The notes: generated from the sequence alone by a model not told the origin. Shown: positions 14,442-22,448, numbered from the stretch's first letter. The stretch: DNA of 64,000 nt from CAYMAT01 sp964388495 (GCA_964388495.1 CAYMAT010000001.1:5483-69482); one strand, 5' to 3'. Program-made: numbers and translations.

Positions 14442-15952
14442 GTGCTGGCGCAACTCACAACACTGGCCAATGCGGGGCTCGCATGCGAGCGCATCACGGT
14501 GGAGGTGGGGAGCGTCCNNNNNNNNNNAGCGTCCCCGGCGAGGCCAAATTCCTCATTGTGGGCCTGGGCGATACCGCGGTGCAGGAGAGCAAGCAGCGCG
14601 TGACGCATTCCATCCGGAGCCTGGGGCACCGCATCCCCACGGGCCGCGTCATCACGGTCAATCTGGCCCCCGCACACCTGCGCAAGGCCGGCGCGCGGTT
14701 TGATCTCCCCATCGCGCTGGGCCTCCTGATGGCGTACGAACTGACGCGGATTCCGGAGAAAGCCCTACAGTCCATCGCCTTCATTGGGGAGCTCGCTCTC
14801 GATGGTTCGCTGAGGCATACATCGGGGATCCTCCCTGCCGCCATCGCCTGCAAGGAGCTGGGGATCAAGACCATCGTGGTGCCGTCCGTGGACGGTCCTG
14901 AAGCCGCGCTTATAGAAGAGGTGCGGGTGATTGCCGTGGATCATTTGCGTGACGTGGTCCGTTTCCTCACGGGGGAAACGGCTCCTCCGCCGGTGCCGCC
15001 CTCCGCAAAACAGGCGGCGGAGTTTGCCGGTATCGATTTTGCCGACGTGCGCGGACAATTAAGCAGTAAGAGGGCTTTGGAAATCGCCGCGGCAGGCGGG
15101 CATAACGTTCTGCTTTCCGGCACTCCGGGCTCCGGCAAAACACTCCTGGCACGGGCGTTCCCCGGCATCCTTCCTCCCCTTACGCGGGATGAGGCCATTG
15201 AGGTCACGCGCATCTATTCCGTTGCCAATCTGCTGCAGGGCGGCAGTCCGCTTTTGGAAACGCGGCCTTTCCGCGTGGTGCACCATACGGCCAGCGCGGT
15301 CTCCATCGTGGGCGGCGGGCAGATGCCCAAGCCGGGCGAGATCAGCCTGGCTCATAGGGGAGTCTTGTTCCTGGATGAGCTGGGGGAATTCCCGGCGCAA
15401 GTTTTGGAAGTGCTGCGTCAGCCCCTGGAAGACCGCTGCATCACCGTCACGCGGGCGCACGGCAGCTTCCTCTTCCCTGCGGACTTCACGCTCATCGCTG
15501 CCATGAATCCCCCAAAATTCGCGGCGGAAGGGAAGCGGACTGGTCGAAAAATTTCCGCGCCGCTCCTTGATAGAATTGATCTGCAAATCGATGTCCAGCC
15601 GGTGAAGATTGAAGAACTCCAATCCAAACGGACCGATAATCCGGAAACATCGGACGTGATCCGCAGCCGGGTGATGACCGCGCGCGAGCGTCAACGCAAG
15701 CGTTTTGCCGGCAGGTCCGTGCGTCTCAACCGTGAAATGTCCGTGCGCGATATCGATGAACTCTGCCCGCTAGATGAAGCGTCCAAATCGCTCCTGCAGC
15801 TAGCCGTGCGGAAAATGGATCTCTCGGCGCGGGCATATCATCGGACTATTAAAGTGGCGAGGACGATTGCTGATTTAGCGGGGTGCGAGGGGATCGGTCA
15901 GCAGCACATTGCGGAGGCGTTGCAGTACAGGCAAGTAAATCGTGATTCGTAA
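14442..15952 (+). CDS. comM: ComM/YifB Mg-chelatase-like AAA+ ATPase (contains a 10-N gap)
   Basis: About 498 codons once the gap is closed. ComM is an AAA+ helicase that promotes branch migration when transformed DNA recombines. The N-terminal Lon-like domain has FLIVGLGDTAVQESKQRV and VNLAPAHLRKAGARFDLPIAL; the ATPase core has Walker A GTPGSGKT, Walker B VLFLDELGEF, and the C-terminal SARAYHRTIKVARTIADL. The N run at 14518-14527 splits the frame, but AGCGTCC occurs on both sides; collapsing this overlap joins VEVGSV to PGEAKF in one frame. I chose the GTG at 14442 because MLAQLTTLANAGLACERITVEV then matches the family N-terminus and a TGA lies upstream in frame. The last residues (NRDS) and stop come from a word repeat. 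Confidence 0.85.
14518..14527. other. Assembly gap (10 N) inside comM
   Basis: The 7 nt before the gap (AGCGTCC) are identical to the 7 nt after it, so the contigs probably overlap rather than leave missing sequence. Confidence 0.85.
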
Positions 15953-15972
15953 TTCGTTATTCGTATCTAATT

Positions 15973-16410
15973 ATGACTACCTTTCATAATTTTGAAGACA
16001 TGAAAGTTTGGCAAGAAAGCAGAAAAATTCTGAAATTTATTCGTTTAATATGTAAACGTCACCCTGGATCAAAAGATTTTAATTTTACAGATCAAATAAC
16101 AAGATCCACTCGTTCAATTTCCGCAAATATAGCCGAAGGATGTGATGCTTTAACGTCCCCTGAATTTATTAAATTTTTGGGATATTCAAAACGTTCTTGT
16201 GGGGAAACACGTTCACATTTATACGATGCGCTTGAGGAGTCTTATATAAGTAAAATTGAGTTTGATAATGCTAATAATCATCTAAAAAAGATATCCGCCA
16301 TGCTTGCTAAGTTAATCCATCACTTGCAGTCACAGGATCGAAAATTCAAAAGAACAGTCAAAAGCAATACGAATAACGAATTACCAATTACCAATAACGG
16401 TTTATACTAA
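15973..16410 (+). CDS. Four-helix-bundle protein (23S rRNA intervening-sequence protein family)
   Basis: 145 residues. Family features are clear: the start FEDMKVWQESRKILKFI, the segment QITRSTRSISANIAEGCD (family: qi.rAa.SI..NIAEG) and FLGYSKRSCGETRSHLYDAL (family: fl..A.gSl.E..~ l). The fold is a four-helix bundle that forms pentamers in structural homologues; the same fold is used by Avd of diversity-generating retroelements. Proteins of this family are encoded inside intervening sequences of some bacterial 23S rRNA genes, but their biochemical role is unsettled. The gene is far more AT-rich than neighbours, suggesting separate ancestry. Its last about 12 residues (NTNNELPITNNGLY) are simply a translation of the right repeat arm. 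It ends 4 bp before pyrF. Confidence 0.85.
   Translation: MTTFHNFEDMKVWQESRKILKFIRLICKRHPGSKDFNFTDQITRSTRSISANIAEGCDALTSPEFIKFLGYSKRSCGETRSHLYDALEESYISKIEFDNANNHLKKISAMLAKLIHHLQSQDRKFKRTVKSNTNNELPITNNGLY
16403..16408 (+). promoter_or_regulatory. -10 element TATACT of pyrF
   Basis: Ends 6 nt before the pyrF ATG and overlaps the end of the four-helix-bundle gene, so the promoter lies inside the cassette's 3' edge. Confidence 0.5.
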
Positions 16411-16414
16411 GCTC

Positions 16415-17254
16415 ATGCACGCCGCTGATCTCCTCACTAAGAAAACAAAGGCCTCTTCCCCCGTCTGCGTGGGCCTGGATCCCCAGCCCGGGAAGCTCCC
16501 GGAGGGAATCGCCAAGGACGCCGCTGGTGTCGAGCTCTTCTGCAAAGGCATCATCGATGCGGTCAAAGGAGTCGCTTGTTCGGTCAAGCCCAACCTCGCG
16601 TTCTTCGAGGTCTTCGGCTGGGAGGGCATGCGCGCGTTTTGGAACGTTGCTGAATACGCGAAGAAGAATGATCTGGTGGTCATTGCGGATGCCAAGCGCG
16701 GGGATATTGGATCCACGGCGGAGGCCTATGCTGATGCCTACCTGGGCCCGCAGAGCCCCGTCGATTTTCTGACGGTGAATCCGTTCCTGGGAAGCGACGG
16801 CATCAAACCCTTCATGGAGCGCGGGAGCAAGAACGGCAAGGGGATCTTCATCCTCGTCAAAACCAGCAACCCCAGCTCCGGCGAACTGCAAGATCTCCCC
16901 AGCGGGGACGAGGCTGTCCATGAACACCTCTCGCACCTGGTGGAGGGGTGGGCCATGGAGGATCTGGGTGAGGAGTCGGGTCTTTCCAGCGTCGGCGCCG
17001 TAGTAGGTGCAACATATCCGGAAGAGCTTAAGTACCTGCGTTCCATCATGCCGCACGTTCCGTTCCTGATCCCCGGCTACGGCGCGCAGGGCGGGACCGC
17101 AGCGGACGTGAAGCCCGGATTCATCGAAGGCCTGGGCGCCGTGGTGAATTCCTCGCGCGGCATTATCTACGCCAGTTCCGGAAAAGACTGGAAGGAAGCC
17201 GCGGAAAAAGCAGCCAAAGACATGGCAACGGAACTCAAAAAGGTAATCGGATAA
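16415..17254 (+). CDS. pyrF: Orotidine 5'-phosphate decarboxylase (long type)
   Basis: 279 residues, the longer PyrF subfamily (type 2). It decarboxylates OMP to UMP. The catalytic block reads VIADAKRGDIGSTAEAYA (Asp-Ala-Lys-x-x-Asp), with CVGLDPQPGKLP at the N-terminus, FLTVNPFLGSDGIKPF, the phosphate-binding IPGYGAQGG and NSSRGIIYASS near the C-terminus. It is the only de novo pyrimidine gene in the window, so pathway completeness cannot be judged. The start is fixed by the TATACT box 6 nt upstream and by the canonical N-terminus. Confidence 0.96.
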   Translation: MHAADLLTKKTKASSPVCVGLDPQPGKLPEGIAKDAAGVELFCKGIIDAVKGVACSVKPNLAFFEVFGWEGMRAFWNVAEYAKKNDLVVIADAKRGDIGSTAEAYADAYLGPQSPVDFLTVNPFLGSDGIKPFMERGSKNGKGIFILVKTSNPSSGELQDLPSGDEAVHEHLSHLVEGWAMEDLGEESGLSSVGAVVGATYPEELKYLRSIMPHVPFLIPGYGAQGGTAADVKPGFIEGLGAVVNSSRGIIYASSGKDWKEAAEKAAKDMATELKKVIG

Positions 17255-17272
17255 TTATCCGGCTTCACTGCG

Positions 17273-18010
17273 TTACGCCGCGACAGGCCACTGTGCAATC
17301 ACCGTCGTTTTCACGGTCGACAGAATTTCTTTCGCAGGCCAGCGGCGCTCGTCCTCTGTACTGCGCTCCATTTCCTCCCACACCTCTTTTTTCGCCTTTC
17401 CCTTGAGGAAAAACACCGCCTCTCGTGCGCTGCTCAAAACGGGGAAGGTGACGGAAATACGGTCGCGAATATCGAATTTGTCCGTAATGTTGTGGACCAC
17501 GTTTTTGGGGCCAAAGGCGTCCTCATCCAGCACAGGGAAGAGCGAGGCGATGTGGCCATCGTCCCCCATGCCCAGCGTGACCACGTCCGGCTCGCCTTTT
17601 TTGAGCATGTCGGTGATGACCGCGTCGTACTCGTGCACGCAGTCACGCAAGTCCAGGTCGGTCTTGGGGAAAAGGAGCTGCGATTCGGGGATGGGCGCAT
17701 TCTTGAGCAGCGTCATCCGCAGCAAAAACTGGTTGCTCTTGCCGGAGTCCGCATTGCAGTAGCGGTCGTCCACCAGAAAGATCCAGACCCTGGCCCAGTC
17801 GATGTCCTGGCGCTTGCCCAGTTCCTCGTAGATCGGCTTGGGGGTGGATCCGCCGGACAGGCCAACGATGGTGAAGCCGCGCGAGTCGATGGCCTTCTTC
17901 ATCAGCTCCGCCAAAAAATCCGTACCCTTCCGTGCCAGTTCGTCATCGTTTGCGGTTTCAATGATGGTCATATCGTCATGATCGTGCGTCTTTGCCGGGC
18001 TGTCCAGCAT
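17273..18010 (-). CDS. pgl: 6-phosphogluconolactonase
   Basis: 245 residues of the DevB/SOL family. It hydrolyses 6-phosphogluconolactone, the step after glucose-6-phosphate dehydrogenase. Visible are FTIVGLSGGSTPKPIYEEL, the VWIFLVDDRYC strand and DVVTLGMGDDGHIASLFP, which are the conserved phosphate/lactone-binding blocks, plus a C-terminal FFLKGKAKK. The start at 18010 directly follows the stop of the preceding 58-residue ORF (TGAATG), arguing for translational coupling; an internal Met (13 residues in) is an alternative. It closes the zwf operon. Confidence 0.95.
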   Translation of the reverse strand: MLDSPAKTHDHDDMTIIETANDDELARKGTDFLAELMKKAIDSRGFTIVGLSGGSTPKPIYEELGKRQDIDWARVWIFLVDDRYCNADSGKSNQFLLRMTLLKNAPIPESQLLFPKTDLDLRDCVHEYDAVITDMLKKGEPDVVTLGMGDDGHIASLFPVLDEDAFGPKNVVHNITDKFDIRDRISVTFPVLSSAREAVFFLKGKAKKEVWEEMERSTEDERRWPAKEILSTVKTTVIAQWPVAA

Positions 18011-18187
18011 TCATCGGCGGTTTTTCCACTGCATCACCTCCTCCATTGCGTCTCGGGCGGCAAAAGCCAGCGACCAGAGAATTGCCAGCGTGATGTGCAG
18101 GGGGAGTTGATGCAGTTTTAGATCCGGCGCGATCTTGTCCATTGCCAGATACATCTCGTGAAAATCATCCATGTTCCTGAGTTCCAT
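18011..18187 (-). CDS. Small unknown protein (58 residues) in the zwf-pgl operon
   Basis: ATG 18187 to TGA 18011, abutting the pgl start. The sequence is predicted helical: an acidic N-terminal half (MDDFHEMYLAMDKIAPDL), a hydrophobic stretch LPLHITLAILWSLAFAARDAM that could be a membrane or amphipathic helix, and a basic end WKNRR. It lies 24 bp after the 62-residue ORF. No family recognised. Position and tight coupling on the downstream side make it a credible gene. It might be a small membrane partner or regulator of the pentose-phosphate enzymes; this is inference only. Confidence 0.6.
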   Translation of the reverse strand: MELRNMDDFHEMYLAMDKIAPDLKLHQLPLHITLAILWSLAFAARDAMEEVMQWKNRR

Positions 18188-18211
18188 GGTGCGGGAGGAA
18201 AGTGCGCTAGC

Positions 18212-18400
18212 TTACTCCTTTTTTCTCTTCCGCAAATCCACGGGAGCGGAGGCCGCATCCATGATCTTCTGAAAGGGGAAGAGCACGGTTTTGCCTATCA
18301 ATAGCGCCGTTTGCATGGTGATATTGCTGACGGTGGCAAAGCCTTTTGCGGTCATTTCCACCAATTTTTCGGCCAATGGCTGTTCTTTCAGCTGCTTCAT
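18212..18400 (-). CDS. Small unknown protein (62 residues) overlapping the zwf stop
   Basis: The ATG at 18400 overlaps the zwf TGA in an ATGA arrangement, which strongly supports translational coupling. The sequence MKQLKEQPLAEKLVEM... is helical with a central amphipathic segment (about 26-46, NITMQTALLIGKTVLFPFQKI) and a very basic C-terminus (DLRKRKKE). No family recognised; it could be membrane-associated. Stop TAA at 18212-18214. Confidence 0.6.
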   Translation of the reverse strand: MKQLKEQPLAEKLVEMTAKGFATVSNITMQTALLIGKTVLFPFQKIMDAASAPVDLRKRKKE

Positions 18401-19848
18401 GCAATCCATTCAATGCCGTCTTTGGCAACCCACGCATCCGCGCCCTCCGGCCCGCGTGAACCGGCGGGGTAGGTGAGAAGCGGCGTCGACTCCTGTGCAA
18501 GATGATGCTGCAGCGGATCAATGAATCTCCAGGAGGTGCCCACTTCGTCAAAGCTCAAAAACCATGTCTGCTTTCCGTGGATGGCTTCCAGAAGGAGCAA
18601 TCCGTGCTCCGGCAGGCAGTCTCCCGTGCACACCAGAGGGTCCTCCATCACCAGCGGGCGGAAAGTCGGCGTTGTGCCGCCCACCTTGGTCTGCAGAAAG
18701 ACGCGCATGCCCGCCTCCCCCTGCAGAATCATGTCCAGGCGGTTATTGGTGTTTCCCTCGCCCACGTTCCGCGATGCGTTAAAGACGATGGTCACACGTG
18801 TTTCCTTTTTGCCCATGCGCTTCCCGGAACGGAGATAGAAGGGCACGCCCTGCCACCGCGACTCGCGGGAGTTCAGCTTGAGCGCCACGTAGGTGTTGGT
18901 GCGAGAATTTTCCATCACCCCCTCCTCCTCCCTGTAGCCCACCACGCTTTCCCCGCGCACGTTGCCGCCGGTGTACTGTCCCTGCAGCACCACCTCGGAC
19001 AGGTTGGTGGCCGGCGGGAGATACAGCTGTGAGAGCGCGTAGAGCCGGCTTTCGCGGATGCCGTCCTCCGTGTCCTTGATGGGCATGGTGAGGAGCGATG
19101 TCATCATCAGCAGGTGGCTCTGCACCATGTCGCGCAGCGTGCCCGTGTGGTCAAAATATCCCGCACGGCCTTCCAGCCCCAGGGATTCCGATGCCGTCAC
19201 CTCCACATGGTGGATGAGCGAGTTCTTCAGAAGGCGCTCGAGAATCGGGTTAGCATACCGGAGGTAATAGACGTTGCGCACGGCTTCCTTGCCCAGATAG
19301 TGGTCCAGCAGGAAAATCTCGTTTTCGGCAAAGCAGCTCTTGAGCGAATCCCGCACTTTTTCAAAGCTCGCGAGATCGTGTCCCACGGGTTTTTCCACAA
19401 CGATGCGGAAGGGCATGCCCTTCCTGTGCATCCCGCCCCTGCAGATGTTATGGAGCACGTCGTTGAAGACGGTGGGCGGAATGGAGAGGTAGGCCAGGCG
19501 CACCCAGGAATCGTCACCCTTCTCTATTGCCTCCAGTTTTTTGGTGAGCGAGGCGAAATCCTCCGTGCGGTCATAGTTGCCCTGGTGGTAGTGCACGTGC
19601 GTCAAAAACTCGTCCACGGATTTCTTGTTCACTTCCGGCATCTGGGCATAGATGGATTCCTCCACCAGCAGACGGAAGGATTTCTGGTCCATGGCCGAAC
19701 GGGCGAATCCCACAATGGCGTAATCCTTGGGGAAGCGTTTTTTGAGGGCCAGAATATAGAGCGCGGGGTAGATTTTGAGCTTGGCCAGGTTTCCCGATGC
19801 TCCAAAGAGCACAAAGGTGAACGGGCCGGGTGCGGCAAAGGGTTTCAT
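18397..19848 (-). CDS. zwf: Glucose-6-phosphate 1-dehydrogenase
   Basis: 483 residues, normal length. It oxidises glucose-6-phosphate to the lactone with NADP+ (or NAD+). The dinucleotide loop FGASGNLAKLKIYPALY, the substrate/catalytic segment LLDHYLGKEAVRN, the preceding VVEKPVGHDL and the C-terminal FYLRSGKRM are all present. In typical enzymes the loop is GA(S/T)GDLA; here Asp is replaced by Asn. A TACAAT hexamer (19861-19866) is 12 nt upstream. First gene of zwf-orf62-orf58-pgl. No 6-phosphogluconate dehydrogenase is in the window. Confidence 0.96.
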   Translation of the reverse strand: MKPFAAPGPFTFVLFGASGNLAKLKIYPALYILALKKRFPKDYAIVGFARSAMDQKSFRLLVEESIYAQMPEVNKKSVDEFLTHVHYHQGNYDRTEDFASLTKKLEAIEKGDDSWVRLAYLSIPPTVFNDVLHNICRGGMHRKGMPFRIVVEKPVGHDLASFEKVRDSLKSCFAENEIFLLDHYLGKEAVRNVYYLRYANPILERLLKNSLIHHVEVTASESLGLEGRAGYFDHTGTLRDMVQSHLLMMTSLLTMPIKDTEDGIRESRLYALSQLYLPPATNLSEVVLQGQYTGGNVRGESVVGYREEEGVMENSRTNTYVALKLNSRESRWQGVPFYLRSGKRMGKKETRVTIVFNASRNVGEGNTNNRLDMILQGEAGMRVFLQTKVGGTTPTFRPLVMEDPLVCTGDCLPEHGLLLLEAIHGKQTWFLSFDEVGTSWRFIDPLQHHLAQESTPLLTYPAGSRGPEGADAWVAKDGIEWIA

Positions 19849-19909
19849 AGAGGAGTTGTTATTGTAGCGGAGCGCGGGATGCTGTCAGCTGTTGTTCAGA
19901 AAGTTCCTT

Positions 19910-19978
19910 GGTTAATGAGTTATGAGTTATTGGTTCATGTTCAGAAAGGAAAAACGAAGAACCAATAACTCGTAAACC
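19910..19978. repeat. Empty inverted word repeat, family D (GAGTTAT words)
   Basis: Left arm GGTTAATGAGTTATGAGTTATTGGTTC pairs with a right arm whose reverse complement is GGTTTACGAGTTATTGGTTC, separated by about 22 nt. The architecture equals the family A hairpins but uses different words. Confidence 0.65.
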
Positions 19979-20013
19979 GGCTCTTGCATTCATTTAACTC
20001 TGCACAGGCTCTT

Positions 20014-20045
20014 TCCACATCATCGCTTTTCAAAAGTGGCGTCGG
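20014..20045 (+). repeat. Diverged copy of the metK leader 5' segment
   Basis: Begins TCCACATCATCGC and is 27/32 identical to 20590-20621. The conserved AAGAG of the riboswitch is AAAAG here, so the copy is probably inactive. The two copies flank the 132-residue ORF at 20176-20574 as direct repeats. Confidence 0.6.
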
Positions 20046-20175
20046 GCGAGCGGTGATTTTCATAATTTTTGCCAATGGTGACTGACTTCTTGAACGGCGC
20101 TCTCCACAGCGCTTCTTTGCGACGGTATCTCCAATTTCTGGACAACAGCCTGTTTGCTGTACAGCATATGCACTT

Positions 20176-20574
20176 ATGACACTTAGCAATGTTTTGGACA
20201 AAGCGTTAAAGGCCGCTGAAACGACTCTGCAACAAGGCAATCAACCTACTGTGATCATTTCGCGTCAGGCATTGCAGTGCCTCGTAGATACGTTGCGCGG
20301 TCGGCTTTTGCGGACTACGCAGCCATGGCACGCGGATGCCATACCTCTCGTCGAAGATGAAAAAGAGGCAGACACTTCTTTTGCCCTCAATCCTGATGCC
20401 CTGACTGTGTCGGCGTTTCCGGAAATGTCTTTGCAGGAGCGTAAAGCTCTGGTTGTCGATGATCGAGCGACGACCGGGATGGAGCAAGAGGCCGAAGCCG
20501 AGCAGCGAAGAAAATATGGAGGGAAATTAATGTCCGTGGAGGACATCCTCCGTGAGGTGGACGAGGTTTCCTAG
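20176..20574 (+). CDS. Unknown 132-residue protein between riboswitch-like repeats
   Basis: No family recognised. It is predicted helical with few hydrophobic stretches: an N-terminal helix (MTLSNVLDKALKAAETTLQQ), a middle CLVDTLRGRLLRTTQ, and an acidic C-terminal half (VVDDRATTGMEQEAEAEQRRKYG... ending EVDEVS). No signal peptide. It lies between two copies of a 32-bp segment related to the metK riboswitch 5' end, so it may have been inserted into, or duplicated along with, the metK leader. The coding assignment rests on ORF length and codon pattern. Confidence 0.55.
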   Translation: MTLSNVLDKALKAAETTLQQGNQPTVIISRQALQCLVDTLRGRLLRTTQPWHADAIPLVEDEKEADTSFALNPDALTVSAFPEMSLQERKALVVDDRATTGMEQEAEAEQRRKYGGKLMSVEDILREVDEVS

Positions 20575-20603
20575 TATTGATACGATATATCCACATCATC
20601 GCC

Positions 20604-20735
20604 TATCAAGAGTGGTGTCGAGTCAGCCTTCGCTCAGAGAGCTTTGGCCGACAGGGGAACTGGCCCCTTAGAGACATCCCCCAACCCCCGAAGCCTCGGG
20701 ACGGTGGGAATTCCAGCCCCGCCAGGGGAGAGATA
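20604..20735 (+). promoter_or_regulatory. SAM-I-like riboswitch upstream of metK
   Basis: Core elements match the SAM-I (S-box) aptamer in order: TATCAAGAGTGG, then GGGGAACTGGCCCC, a CCCCCAACC element, a P3-like hairpin CCCGA-AGCC-TCGGG, GGTGGGAATTCCAGC, a P4 hairpin CCCC-GCCA-GGGG, and the closing GAGAGATA (P1 TATC/GATA). About 30 nt (around 20621-20652) are inserted between the AGAG junction and the P2 region, and P1 is short. SAM binding would reduce expression of metK, the SAM synthetase. The call is based on recalled consensus, not on a covariance search. Confidence 0.72.
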
Positions 20736-20760
20736 TCACACGATCACTCTTCTCGAAGCG

Positions 20761-20788
20761 GGAAGGGCTTTTCATTCATTTCCCTTCC
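20761..20788 (+). promoter_or_regulatory. Candidate expression-platform hairpin of metK
   Basis: GGAAGGG (20761-20767) is perfectly complementary to CCCTTCC (20782-20788), 6 nt before the metK start. It has no U-tract, so control would more likely be at ribosome access than by termination. Confidence 0.5.
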
Positions 20789-20794
20789 TCTTCC

Positions 20795-21965
20795 ATGTCC
20801 CACTTCTTTACGTCCGAATCGGTGACCGAGGGTCACCCCGACAAGCTCTGCGACCAGATCAGCGATGCAGTGCTGGACTACGCGCTCAGCAAGGATCCGC
20901 AGTCGCACGTGGCGTGCGAGTGTCTGGCAACGACGGGCCTTGTGGTGGTTGCCGGCGAAATCCGCACCAACACCTACATCCCCATGGCCGACGTGGCTCG
21001 CAAAACGATCGAAGAGATCGGTTACAACGACGGTATCTTCGGATTCGACCACAAGGCATGCGCCGTCATGGTGTGCGTGGGCGAGCAGAGCAATGACATC
21101 GCCCAGGGTGTGGATGCCGAGCAGAACAAGGAAAAGGAGCAGGGGGCCGGAGATCAGGGATTGATGTTCGGATTCGCTTGCGACGAAACGCCCGAACTCA
21201 TGCCTCTTCCCATTTCCCTGGCGCACGGACTTACGCGCAAATTGGCCGAGGTGCGCAAGAAGAACGGCCTCAACTATCTCCGCCCGGACGGCAAAAGCCA
21301 GGTCACGGTCCAGTACAGCGATGATGGAAAGCCGGAGCGCTTGGACTGCGTGGTCATCAGCACGCAGCACGCGGATAACGTGACGCACGAGCAGATCTGC
21401 GCGGATATCAAAAAGCACATCATTGAGCCGGTCTGCGGCAAGTACATCGATGATAANNNNNNNNNNTAAAACCAAGTTCCACATCAACCCCACGGGACGC
21501 TTCGTCATTGGCGGCCCTCCGGGCGATTGCGGACTCACCGGCCGCAAGATCATCGTGGACACCTACGGCGGTTACAGCCGCCACGGTGGAGGTGCGTTCT
21601 CCGGCAAGGATCCCAGCAAGGTGGATCGCAGTGCAGCCTATGCTGCACGCTGGGTGGCAAAGCATGTCGTCAAAGCGGGCCTCTCCAAAAAGTGCGAGGT
21701 GCAGGTGGCGTACGCCATTGGCGTGGCCGCGCCCGTCAGCATCCGCGTGGACACCTTCGGTACCGGGAAGATCGATGATCGGAAGATTGAAGAAGCCGTC
21801 AAAAAAGTGTTCGATCTTCGCCCCGCTGCCATCATCCGCGATCTCAACCTCCTCAAGCCCCAGTACCGCCAGCTGGCTGCCTACGGCCACATGGGCCGTG
21901 AGGACCTGGGCGTTGCATGGGAGAAGTGCGACCGCGTGGACGCGCTTCTGAAGGCGGTGGCATAA
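20795..21965 (+). CDS. metK: S-adenosylmethionine synthetase (contains a 10-N gap)
   Basis: 385 residues after closing the gap. MetK makes SAM from methionine and ATP. Present are [65 protein letters not shown] and [20 protein letters not shown], covering the ATP, Mg2+ and K+ sites. The N run at 21457-21466 is flanked by TAA on both sides; merging this overlap reads GATGATAAAACCAAG, which restores the frame ([12 protein letters not shown]). Regulated by the riboswitch at 20604-20735. Confidence 0.96.
21457..21466. other. Assembly gap (10 N) inside metK
   Basis: A 3-nt overlap (TAA) across the gap restores the reading frame, so no sequence need be missing. Confidence 0.75.
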
Positions 21966-22053
21966 ACGATATTTTGGCTCTGAAAAACGCTTTCTGACCA
22001 TCCCGGCCTCTGTTGTTCGACAATGGGACTGGGATGGCAGAGAGTGATTGCGG

Positions 22054-22410
22054 ATGTCTACAGCGAGTATCGACCATATCCGCAGACAGGTATTGGATCC
22101 CCAGGATTCCCTAAGTAAGTATGCAATGCTTGCGCGCTATCATGCAGACAAAATGGTGCGCGAAATTTTGAATGAATTCGCCAATGCTCTTTTTAAGCTA
22201 TCCCAGTTGGAATCCAGCAGCTTCAATGCTCTCCGTGAGATATCGGACCAGCTGATGCATGTGAGTATCAACGACCCCCGTAGTGCCGTGCTTCCTGATT
22301 TTGTGAACGCTGTTTTTGATAAATGCAAAATGATCACCTTAGACGAGGCGCTCAAAGCGTGCGCTTTTGAAGTGCAGAGCGAAGTGCGTGCGCTATTCAG
22401 GAAAAATTAA
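22054..22410 (+). CDS. Unknown helical protein (118 residues)
   Basis: ATG 22054 to TAA 22410. Predicted all-helical: DHIRRQVLDPQDSL, MLARYHADKMVREILNEFANALFKLSQLE and DEALKACAFEVQSEVRALFRKN, with a middle segment SINDPRSAVLPDFVNAVFDKCKM. No signal peptide, no membrane helix, no recognised family. A TTG two codons upstream is a weaker start. Located 88 bp after metK and 38 bp before the RF-like gene; may be co-transcribed with metK. Confidence 0.6.
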   Translation: MSTASIDHIRRQVLDPQDSLSKYAMLARYHADKMVREILNEFANALFKLSQLESSSFNALREISDQLMHVSINDPRSAVLPDFVNAVFDKCKMITLDEALKACAFEVQSEVRALFRKN

Positions 22411-22448
22411 GGATTGTCGACGCTTTTCCCTCGTGTACTCTACGTGCC

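Larger units (their letters stand above)
15941..16410 (+). mobile_element. Four-helix-bundle gene cassette with inverted word-repeat ends (family A)
   Basis: The left end (15941-15966) reads CGTGATTCGTAATTCGTTAT and onward; the right end (16366-16400), reverse-complemented, contains GTAATTCGTTATTCGTATT. The arms match for about 19 nt and enclose a single AT-rich gene. The left arm supplies the last codons and stop of comM; the right arm encodes the C-terminus of the enclosed protein. Gene-less hairpins of the same words occur elsewhere in the window. No target-site duplication is evident. The element class is inferred, not known. Confidence 0.55.
19849..20175. other. 327-bp spacer with hairpin and riboswitch-like fragment
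   Basis: No gene seen. It contains the zwf promoter, an empty word-repeat hairpin (19910-19978) and a 32-bp segment (20014-20045) that is 27/32 identical to the 5' end of the riboswitch before metK. Confidence 0.6.
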
